From NCBI GenBank assembly GCA_017524385.1, contig JAFWSS010000082.1, forward strand, positions 1 to 34,478: 34,478 nt of DNA, given 5' to 3'. The notes under the pieces were generated by a model. That model made no database searches. It was not told the DNA's origin and worked only from the letters and a program-made list of their open reading frames with translations. Source of the DNA: Prevotella sp. (GTDB lineage: Bacteria; Bacteroidota; Bacteroidia; Bacteroidales; Bacteroidaceae). The position numbers and the translations under genes were made by a program. Each line of letters starts with the position of its first letter. Within the stretch, counting starts at the first letter, position 1. Positions 8,468 through 16,300 of the stretch are shown here, in pieces.

Positions 8468-8926
8468 ATGAGACATTTCACTGCAATAATGGCTTTCATC
8501 ATCACCGTCTGTCTGACGGCGGAAGCACGGGTGTGTCCTATGGAAGAATGCCTACCTCAATCTTCAATTCTCAATCTTCAATCTTCAATTCTCAATCTTC
8601 AATCTTCAATTCTCAATTCTCAATCTTCAATCTTCAATTCCCAATCTTCAATCTTCAATTCTCAATCTTCAATCTTCAATTTTCAATCTTCAATAATAAA
8701 AGGTGATGCCAACGGCGACGGCGACGTCAACATATCCGATGCTGTGCTATTGGTGAACAACTTGTTAGGCACAACGGCCATCGGCTTCATTGCAGAAAAT
8801 TGCGACATGAATTCCGACGGTGACCTCAACGTGTCGGATGTGGCACTCATTATCAAATTGATCATGGAGGGCGACAACACCATGGGGCCTGGAGACGCCG
8901 AAGACCCCGACGTGAATGGCAATTAA
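8468..8926 (+). CDS. Small secreted dockerin-like protein with in-frame heptamer repeat
   Basis: A 152-residue protein in three parts. Residues 1-20 (MRHFTAIMAFIITVCLTAEA) form a signal peptide. Residues 31-75 are a low-complexity stretch of seven-residue units (QSSILNL, QSSIFNS) translated from 19 tandem 7-bp repeats at 8558-8690. Residues 79-140 carry two dockerin type I-like calcium loops, GDANGDGDVNISD (ligands D80, N82, D84, D91) and CDMNSDGDLNVSD (D113, N115, D117, D124), each followed by a hydrophobic helix. The tail is acidic. ATG at 8462 is an alternative start; the still longer frame is excluded by the promoter. Because 133 nt is not a multiple of three, unit gain or loss would uncouple the dockerin domain from the signal peptide. 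No cohesin partner lies in the window. Real expression is not proven. Confidence 0.65.
   Translation: MRHFTAIMAFIITVCLTAEARVCPMEECLPQSSILNLQSSILNLQSSILNSQSSIFNSQSSIFNSQSSIFNFQSSIIKGDANGDGDVNISDAVLLVNNLLGTTAIGFIAENCDMNSDGDLNVSDVALIIKLIMEGDNTMGPGDAEDPDVNGN
8558..8690 (+). repeat. 19 tandem heptamers CAATYYY inside a coding sequence
   Basis: Nineteen consecutive 7-bp units without interruption, mostly CAATCTT and CAATTCT (also CAATTCC and CAATTTT once each). In this orientation the repeat has no stop codon in any of the three frames; the reverse complement has TGA in every frame. The same heptamers occur in intergenic tracts at 19081-19115, 19243-19273 and 34281-34308. Confidence 0.95.
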
Positions 8927-8981
8927 GACTTTGTTTCGCATTTTTTAATAGTACAAACGCGGAAAAATGCTTGAAATTGCC

Positions 8982-8989
8982 TACCTTTG
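8982..8989 (+). promoter_or_regulatory. -7 element of dapB
   Basis: TACCTTTG at 8982-8989, 32 nt before the ATG at 9022; no TTTG at -33. It lies inside the longer TTG-initiated open frame and so argues against that start. Confidence 0.55.
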
Positions 8990-9021
8990 TACATCATTCT
9001 GCAATCATAAACATCAGACAC

Positions 9022-9777
9022 ATGAAGATAGCATTGATCGGTTATGGAAAGATGGGGAAGATGATAGAGCAAATCGCCATCTCCAGAGGACATGAGATTG
9101 TCAGCATCATCGACATCGACAACCAGGAAGAGTTTGAGTCACAGGCTTTCGCATCAGCAGATGTGGCCATTGAGTTCACTTCACCTACCGCAGCTTATGG
9201 CAATTATCTCAAGGCTTTCGCTAAGAATGTGAAGGTCGTTTCGGGTTCAACAGGATGGATGGACGAACATGGAGAGGAGGTGCGACGATTGTGCACTGAA
9301 GGCGGACAGACTCTCTTCTGGGCATCCAATTTCTCCATCGGAGTAGCAATCTTCTCCGCGGTCAACAGATACCTTGCACGCATCATGGACAGATTCCCCC
9401 AATATGACGTGGAGATGGTGGAAACCCATCATGTGCATAAACTCGACGCTCCGTCGGGGACGGCCATCACTTTGGCTGAAGAATTGGTGCAGAACATCGG
9501 TAGGAAGAACCGATGGGTGAAGGGCACGCTCCTTGCTCCTGACGGAACACTCACGGGTAGCACCGCCTGCGGCGACGACGAGGTGCCCGTGAGCAGCATA
9601 CGGCGCGACGAGGTGCCGGGCATCCACACCATCACCTATGACTCTGAGGCCGACTGCATCACCATCACTCACGACGCACATTCCAGAAAAGGCTTCGCAC
9701 TGGGGGCTGTTCTCGCCGCCGAATACACGGCTGAGCACAGCGGCTTGTTGACCACCAGCGACCTCTTCCAGTTTTAG
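9022..9777 (+). CDS. dapB: 4-hydroxy-tetrahydrodipicolinate reductase
   Basis: DapB reduces the DapA product with NAD(P)H on the way to diaminopimelate and lysine, in the cytoplasm. The 251-residue protein has the nucleotide-binding GYGKMG (7-12), STGW (76-79), and the catalytic block ETHHVHKLDAPSGTA with H136, H137 and K140; residues LDAPSGT contact the substrate. The start at 9022 gives the canonical N-terminus MKIALIGYGKMG; a TTG-initiated frame from 8971 would overlap the -7 box and add 17 unrelated residues. lepB and aat follow on the same strand after a 216-nt repeat-filled gap without a terminator or a clear new promoter, so the three may be co-transcribed. Confidence 0.96.
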   Translation: MKIALIGYGKMGKMIEQIAISRGHEIVSIIDIDNQEEFESQAFASADVAIEFTSPTAAYGNYLKAFAKNVKVVSGSTGWMDEHGEEVRRLCTEGGQTLFWASNFSIGVAIFSAVNRYLARIMDRFPQYDVEMVETHHVHKLDAPSGTAITLAEELVQNIGRKNRWVKGTLLAPDGTLTGSTACGDDEVPVSSIRRDEVPGIHTITYDSEADCITITHDAHSRKGFALGAVLAAEYTAEHSGLLTTSDLFQF

Positions 9778-9788
9778 ATAAACTCCCA

Positions 9789-9880
9789 TAACTCCTGGTA
9801 AAAACAAATGTCCCTTTAACTCCTGGTAAAAACAAACAAATGTCCCTTTAACTCCTGGTAAAAGCGAACAAATGTCCCTT
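9789..9880 (+). repeat. Three tandem copies of a 28-32 bp repeat
   Basis: Units beginning TAACTCCTGGTAAAA and ending ACAAATGTCCCTT start at 9789, 9817 and 9849 (lengths 28, 32, 32). They run directly into the 11-bp array at 9881. Confidence 0.85.
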
Positions 9881-9990
9881 TAACTCCTCTTTAACTCCTC
9901 TTTAACTCCCCTTTAACTCCCCTTTAACTCCTCTATAACTCCCCTTTAACTCCCCTTTAACTCCTCTATAACTCCTTTTTAACTCCTAAA
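9881..9990 (+). repeat. Ten tandem 11-bp units TAACTCCYCTT
   Basis: Ten uninterrupted 11-bp units (TAACTCCTCTT, TAACTCCCCTT, TAACTCCTCTA and variants) fill the space up to 3 nt before the lepB start codon. The period is about one helical turn. No Bacteroidetes -7 box is visible in it. Confidence 0.9.
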
Positions 9991-9993
9991 AAA

Positions 9994-11448
9994 ATGATAG
10001 ACAAGCGCAAGAAAAACCTCAATATGAAAGTGCAGTGGACGAAGTTCATCATCGTTCTCGTCCTTTACCTCATCTTCCTCTTCTGGGTGAAGAGTTGGCT
10101 TGGACTCGTCGTCGTGCCATTCATCTACGATGCATACATATCCAAGAAAATCAACTGGCAGTGGTGGAAGGACTCCACAGGGCCTGTGAGGTTCATCATG
10201 AGCTGGGTGGATGCCATCGTCTTCGCACTCATTGCCGTTTATTTCATCAACATATTCTTCTTCCAAAACTATGTCATACCGTCAAGTTCTTTGGAGAAAT
10301 CACTGCTCAGGGGCGACTACCTCTTCGTCAGCAAGATGAGTTATGGACCGAGAATTCCACAGACACCCCTTACCATGCCGCTCACTCAGCATACTCTGCC
10401 CATCTTCAATTCCAAGTCTTACATTGAATGGCCGCATTGGGACTACAGGCGAGTGAAGGGCTTCGGCGACGTGCAACTCAACGACATCGTGGTGTTCAAC
10501 TATCCGGCGGGAGACACCGTGATGATGGCCGACAAATACCAGGCACAAGATTATTACGAAACCTGCTATAGCTATGGCATGGATGTCTATGGGAAGAATG
10601 TGAACCACGACTCGCTCACCTCGCAGCAGCAATGGGACTTCTACCAAAAGGTGTTGGCTGAGGGAGCAAAAGTTATAAAAGACAATCCGGGAGAATTCGG
10701 CGTCGTTGATTCCAGACCTACCGACCGTCGTGAGAACTATGTGAAGCGATGCGTGGGACTGCCGGGCCAGACACTGCAAATCAAGGAGAAAATCGTCTAT
10801 CTAGATGGAAAACCCAACAAGGAACCCGACAACGTGCAATATACTTACTGGGTGGATTTTATAAACTCTCCCATTCCGATGCCTGAGGAACTTCAAGTGG
10901 AACTTGACATCACCAATGAAGACTTGAGGGAATGGGATGGAAAGGTATGCTGCGTGCCGATGACCAAGCATGCGGCTGAGGAATTGTCCAAACACACTGA
11001 TTTGGTCAACAGTGTGAAAATGGTGACCGATGCCGACCATGCCGATATGGGAAAGACCTACCCGGTGAATGCAAATACGGGATGGACTCGAGACAACTAT
11101 GGGCCCATCTGGATTCCCGCCAAGGGAAAGAGCATCAAACTCACGATGGACAACATCGCCGTGTATGAAAGGCCCATACGAGTGTATGAGGACAATCAGC
11201 TTGAGGTGAAAAACGGGAAAATCTACATCAATGGTAAAGAGACGACTGAGTACACCTTCAAGATGGATTACTATTGGATGATGGGCGACAACCGACACAA
11301 CTCCCTCGACTCACGCTATTGGGGCTTCGTGCCTGAAGACCACGTCGTGGGAAAACCCATCTTCATCTGGCTTTCCATCAACCCCGAGAACATAGGGTCG
11401 AAAATCAGGTGGAACAGGCTCTTCAACATGGTGGACAACATCAAGTAG
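9994..11448 (+). CDS. lepB: Signal peptidase I
   Basis: LepB removes signal peptides from exported proteins at the outer face of the inner membrane. This 484-residue form is longer than E. coli LepB, as is usual in Bacteroidales. Three hydrophobic segments are visible near 17-31, 35-47 and 72-90. The catalytic serine is S99 in IPSSSLEKSL and the general base K251 in RRENYVKRCVGLPG; the C-terminal box YWMMGDNRHNSLDSRYWGF (about 426-444) is intact. A large insertion lies between the Ser and Lys boxes and another between the Lys box and the C-terminal box. An internal ATG at 10024 is an alternative start. aat begins 6 nt after the stop, so the two are an operon. Confidence 0.95.
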   Translation: MIDKRKKNLNMKVQWTKFIIVLVLYLIFLFWVKSWLGLVVVPFIYDAYISKKINWQWWKDSTGPVRFIMSWVDAIVFALIAVYFINIFFFQNYVIPSSSLEKSLLRGDYLFVSKMSYGPRIPQTPLTMPLTQHTLPIFNSKSYIEWPHWDYRRVKGFGDVQLNDIVVFNYPAGDTVMMADKYQAQDYYETCYSYGMDVYGKNVNHDSLTSQQQWDFYQKVLAEGAKVIKDNPGEFGVVDSRPTDRRENYVKRCVGLPGQTLQIKEKIVYLDGKPNKEPDNVQYTYWVDFINSPIPMPEELQVELDITNEDLREWDGKVCCVPMTKHAAEELSKHTDLVNSVKMVTDADHADMGKTYPVNANTGWTRDNYGPIWIPAKGKSIKLTMDNIAVYERPIRVYEDNQLEVKNGKIYINGKETTEYTFKMDYYWMMGDNRHNSLDSRYWGFVPEDHVVGKPIFIWLSINPENIGSKIRWNRLFNMVDNIK

Positions 11449-11454
11449 GAGTTC

Positions 11455-12129
11455 ATGGTATTCCAACTCAATGAGGAAATAGCATTTCCTGACCCGCGCT
11501 TAGGGGAGGACAGCGGCTTGTTTGCCGTGGGAGGAGACCTGTCAACAGAGAGACTGTTGCTAGCCTACTCCCATGGCATCTTTCCTTGGTTCTCTTTCCG
11601 CCACGGACAAATCCAATGGTTTTGTCCCATGCAACGCTTTGTCATCTTTCCAAAGGAAATCCATGTGTCGCATTCCATGCGTACGCTCTTCAGAAAGGAA
11701 AAATATCGGATGAGCATCAACAGGGATTTCCCCCAGGTCATACGCAACTGCAGCACAGTCAACGGTAGAGTGAACGAGGAATATGCATGGCTGGGTGATG
11801 ACATCATAAAGGCTTACACACGCTTGCATGAGTTGGGGTATGCGGCCAGCGTGGAAGTGTGGGAAGGTGAGAGACTGGTGGGGGGACTTTATGGAGTCAC
11901 CATCGGAAGAGCATTCGTAGGGGAGAGCATGTTCTCGCTCGTCCCAAGCGGAAGCAAGATGGCACTCATATACCTTGCCGCTTTCTTGGAGCAACACGGA
12001 GGAACACTCATCGACTGCCAGATAAGAACCCCGCACCTCGAGACCATGGGAGGAAGATACATCTCATACGACGAGTATCTCTATTTGCTAAGAGGAGGAT
12101 ATAAGGCAGGGGAAGAAGATAACCCTTGA
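11455..12129 (+). CDS. aat: Leucyl/phenylalanyl-tRNA--protein transferase
   Basis: Aat attaches Leu or Phe from aminoacyl-tRNA to proteins with N-terminal Arg or Lys, creating degrons read by ClpS and destroyed by ClpAP. The 224-residue protein shows all family marks: FP (11-12), GLFAVGGDLS (21-30), LLLAYSHGIFPW (34-45), VGGLYGV (142-148), GESMFS (156-161), and DCQ (187-189). Six nt separate it from lepB, so it is the distal gene of that operon. clpS and clpA lie just beyond the intergenic small-RNA/repeat region, placing three successive components of the N-degron pathway together. Confidence 0.96.
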   Translation: MVFQLNEEIAFPDPRLGEDSGLFAVGGDLSTERLLLAYSHGIFPWFSFRHGQIQWFCPMQRFVIFPKEIHVSHSMRTLFRKEKYRMSINRDFPQVIRNCSTVNGRVNEEYAWLGDDIIKAYTRLHELGYAASVEVWEGERLVGGLYGVTIGRAFVGESMFSLVPSGSKMALIYLAAFLEQHGGTLIDCQIRTPHLETMGGRYISYDEYLYLLRGGYKAGEEDNP

Positions 12130-12161
12130 GGTCTTTAAGGGCCTTGAAAATTTTGCACTCT

Positions 12162-12177
12162 CTTGACATAAATCAAG
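12162..12177 (+). promoter_or_regulatory. Crp/Fnr-like palindrome upstream of small RNA copy 1
   Basis: CTTGACATAAATCAAG is a perfect CTTGA-N6-TCAAG palindrome and fits the TTGA-N6-TCAA pattern of Crp/Fnr-family sites. It ends 59 nt before the -7 box at 12237. The same 16 bases stand at exactly the same distance from the -7 box of the second copy (23060-23075). Confidence 0.7.
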
Positions 12178-12212
12178 AAAAAGGGTATTTTTTACAATCA
12201 TTCTTCCTGCCT

Positions 12213-12244
12213 CTTGGAAATATGGGAAAATGTCCTTACCTTTG
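12213..12244 (+). promoter_or_regulatory. Promoter of small RNA copy 1
   Basis: CTTG at 12213-12216 (3 of 4), 20 nt, TACCTTTG at 12237-12244. The paralogous promoter at 22993-23024 has TTTG at the same spacing. Confidence 0.75.
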
Positions 12245-12248
12245 CATC

Positions 12249-12313
12249 GTGTTTTTCATAGTATTAGATTTAAGGTTAACAAGGTAGGGACTCGGCGGAG
12301 CCCCATTTTTTTT
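12249..12313 (+). ncRNA. Candidate small RNA, copy 1
   Basis: A transcript of about 65 nt is predicted from the promoter at 12213-12244 to a terminator hairpin (12287-12293 with 12298-12304, one A-C mismatch) followed by eight T residues (12306-12313). From 12236 to 12282 the sequence matches the minus-strand locus at 23001-22955 in 46 of 47 positions, including GTATTAGATTTAAGGTTAAC, whereas the terminator hairpins differ in sequence. There is no ATG and no conserved frame to a common stop, so it is read as non-coding. A second 9-bp inverted repeat (12283-12291 with 12314-12322) encloses the terminator. The 5' end is estimated from the -7 box. Function unknown. Confidence 0.7.
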
Positions 12314-12360
12314 GTCCCTACCCGAAGTGGTCTTTTGTGAAGTAACGAAGATGTCGAACG

Positions 12361-12492
12361 ATACTCCTTTTATGTAAGAAGTTAGAGAAGTTAAAGAAGT
12401 TATCGCTTCGCTCGAAGTTAGAGACAATACTCCTTTTATGTAAGAAGTTATAGAAGTTAAAGAAGTTATCGCTTCGCTCGAAGTTAGAGACA
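12361..12492 (+). repeat. Two tandem copies of a 66-bp repeat
   Basis: Copies at 12361-12426 and 12427-12492 begin ATACTCCTTTTATG and contain AAGTTAGAGAAGTTAAAG and TCGCTTCGCTCGAAG; they are nearly identical. The purine-rich part is complementary to the pyrimidine-rich nonamers at 12535-12599, so a transcript could fold back on itself. The section 12468-12542 is related in inverse orientation to 26691-26761. Confidence 0.9.
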
Positions 12493-12534
12493 ATGGTTCG
12501 TATATGATGAATTAGATCGCAGAACATATGTCTT

Positions 12535-12599
12535 TAACTTCTCTAACTTCTCTAACTTCTTTAACTTCTAAAAAACTTCTCCAACTTCTCCAACTTCTC
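12535..12599 (+). repeat. Nonamer repeat TAACTTCTC upstream of clpS
   Basis: Four contiguous 9-bp units TAACTTCTC/T/A at 12535-12570, a short A-rich break, then CAACTTCTC twice at 12582-12599. It ends 10 nt before the clpS -33 box. Confidence 0.85.
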
Positions 12600-12609
12600 A
12601 AATATTTAT

Positions 12610-12640
12610 TTTGTCTTTTGCCTCCAAAGCATTACCTTTG
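12610..12640 (+). promoter_or_regulatory. Promoter of clpS-clpA
   Basis: TTTG at 12610-12613, exactly 19 nt, TACCTTTG at 12633-12640: a perfect consensus. The clpS ATG begins only 7 nt after the -7 box, so the mRNA should have no or almost no leader. Confidence 0.85.
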
Positions 12641-12647
12641 CAATATC

Positions 12648-12950
12648 ATGGCAAAGGAACAGTCTTCAGTAAAAGAGCGCCAGCGCACAGGTTTGCGCGA
12701 GCCGCGTCGCTACAAGGTTTATATCCACAATGATGACTTCACCACGATGGACTTTGTGGTGAAAATTTTGAAAGTGGTCTTTTTCAAAAGCGAGGCCGAG
12801 GCACAAACCATCATGCTCAACGTGCACCATAGCGACAAGGGATTGGTTGGGGTGTATAGTTATGATATGGCGGTATCGAAGATGCGGCTTGCCACGCAGA
12901 TGGCCCGTGATGAAGGCTTTCCTTTGCGTATCACCATCGTTCCTGAATAA
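12648..12950 (+). CDS. clpS: ATP-dependent Clp protease adaptor ClpS
   Basis: ClpS delivers N-degron substrates (N-terminal Leu, Phe, Tyr, Trp) to ClpAP. The 100-residue protein has a charged N-terminal extension (1-20), the recognition motif YKVYIHNDDFTTMDFVV (22-38; N28, D29, D30 as in the family), MLNVHHSDKG (56-65) and VGVYSYDMAVSKM (67-79). The long open frame begins upstream in the nonamer repeat, but the promoter at 12610-12640 shows that the first usable codon is the ATG at 12648. Two nt separate it from clpA. With aat just upstream, this sets out tag, adaptor and unfoldase in a row. Confidence 0.95.
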   Translation: MAKEQSSVKERQRTGLREPRRYKVYIHNDDFTTMDFVVKILKVVFFKSEAEAQTIMLNVHHSDKGLVGVYSYDMAVSKMRLATQMARDEGFPLRITIVPE

Positions 12951-12952
12951 AA

Positions 12953-15175
<2,223 letters not shown>

Positions 15176-15180
15176 GTGGC

Positions 15181-15250
15181 TTTAGGAGAAAATAGGAGCT
15201 TTTAGGAGAAAATAGGAGGTCATGGGAATCCTTGTCCTATGACCTCCTAT
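15181..15250. terminator. Bidirectional terminator after clpA, with a 20-bp tandem repeat
   Basis: Arms 15212-15227 and 15235-15250 pair over 16 bp (one G-U) around a 7-nt loop, separating convergent clpA (+) and the hydrolase gene (-). The left arm grows out of a 20-bp tandem repeat (TTTAGGAGAAAATAGGAGCT at 15181-15200 and a near copy at 15201-15219). U-tracts are weak on both sides. Confidence 0.6.
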
Positions 15251-15259
15251 GATTGTTTG

Positions 15260-16255
15260 TCATTGCCCTCCGAGGCGACTGAAATACTCTGCGATTTCAT
15301 CCCATGTCTTGAAGGCGTCGCTTCCGATGGGGATGACCGTTCCCAGGAATTGCTCGTTGGTGGAGGTGTCGATGAGATAGTCGCCTATGAGCAGCTGCTT
15401 GTCGTTGGTGAAGACGACGTGGTTGTAGGTGGGGGCGTCGAACTGCTGTTCGAGCCAGGTGAGGGTTTCTGCCATCGCCGGGCGGTCGTTGAAGTCGGCG
15501 GGAGCCACGAAATACACGTTGTAGGATTCCAAGAGTTGGCGGAAGGTCTTTTGCGAACTGCTTCGAGGCTGCCCGAGCCGGTCGGTGACGCTGTCGGCCG
15601 TGATGAATACCACGGGACGCTGCCGGCCTTCCTGAAGGTCGTCTATCCACCTGATGACAGGCATCACGGCGTGCATGTAGGAGCGGTCGTCCACACGGTG
15701 CTCGCCGTGGAAATGTATGGCGGTGGGGTAGTGCTCGAGGAAGAGGTCCCAGGTGTTGACGGTGGTGTCGGCATCGCCGAAAAGACCCCACACACGCTTG
15801 CGTTCCTCATCGTTCACACCACTGAAGCGTTGCTCTGAGACGAGACGGTATTCCTTCACTATGTTGTTGTCGACGAAGAATTTCTGTACACCATCCTTGC
15901 GAGGGTTGAAATAGGTTTGAGCGCCTGTGAGACCGTGCTGCTGCATGGTGTCTGCGATGCAGAAGGCTGGATTGATGACGATGCGGTCGTAGCCGTAGAG
16001 TTGCTCGGTGTACATGCCTCCCATCGACGTGCCTATGATGAGGTCGGGCTGCTCCTCTTCGCATAGGCGGTGGAGCAAGTCGAGCGCCTCTTGAGGGTGC
16101 AGTGGCATGTCCTCCGCGATGACCGTGGCGTTGCACATCACTTTGCGCAAGCGTTCCACGGTGCCGGTTTGGGCGGAAGAACCGAAGCCATGCACATACA
16201 TCACCTTCTTTCCCGACATCAGGTCGGGAAATTGCTTCATGTATTTGTTTTCCAT
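15260..16255 (-). CDS. YqiA/YcfP-like alpha/beta hydrolase fused to a degenerate NT5C/HAD domain
   Basis: A 331-residue protein with two regions. Residues 15-205 look like a UPF0227 (YqiA/YcfP) alpha/beta hydrolase: oxyanion HGFGSS (22-27), nucleophile elbow GTSMGGMY with S77, an acidic residue in FGDADTTV (D161 or D163) and a histidine in HFHGEHRVDD (H183 or H186). Residues 213-331 resemble the cytosolic 5'(3')-deoxyribonucleotidase type C group of HAD enzymes: FTNDKQLLIGDYLID (282-296, K286, D292, D296) and a W-x-E-I tail. However, the expected DxDG nucleophile motif is replaced by ITADSVTD (218-225), so phosphatase activity is doubtful. It lies 45 nt downstream of hpt-adk on the same strand and may be co-transcribed. 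Substrate unknown. Confidence 0.75.
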   Translation of the reverse strand: MENKYMKQFPDLMSGKKVMYVHGFGSSAQTGTVERLRKVMCNATVIAEDMPLHPQEALDLLHRLCEEEQPDLIIGTSMGGMYTEQLYGYDRIVINPAFCIADTMQQHGLTGAQTYFNPRKDGVQKFFVDNNIVKEYRLVSEQRFSGVNDEERKRVWGLFGDADTTVNTWDLFLEHYPTAIHFHGEHRVDDRSYMHAVMPVIRWIDDLQEGRQRPVVFITADSVTDRLGQPRSSSQKTFRQLLESYNVYFVAPADFNDRPAMAETLTWLEQQFDAPTYNHVVFTNDKQLLIGDYLIDTSTNEQFLGTVIPIGSDAFKTWDEIAEYFSRLGGQ

Positions 16256-16300
16256 CGGGATTGTGATACTTTCTTCCTCGTTGCCAGGGTGGGCCGGGGG

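Noticed and set aside
8443-8706. A second open frame over the dockerin gene (87 residues with SIFNSQS repeats)
   Set aside because: The CAATCTT array is open in all three frames, so overlapping frames are expected. This one has no signal peptide and ends just past the array.
12361-12599. Possible CRISPR array
   Set aside because: The 66-bp units are directly adjacent with no unique spacers and no cas genes.
15239-15838. 199-residue frame opposite the hydrolase gene
   Set aside because: Antisense shadow without domain signatures; the minus-strand frame has clear motifs.
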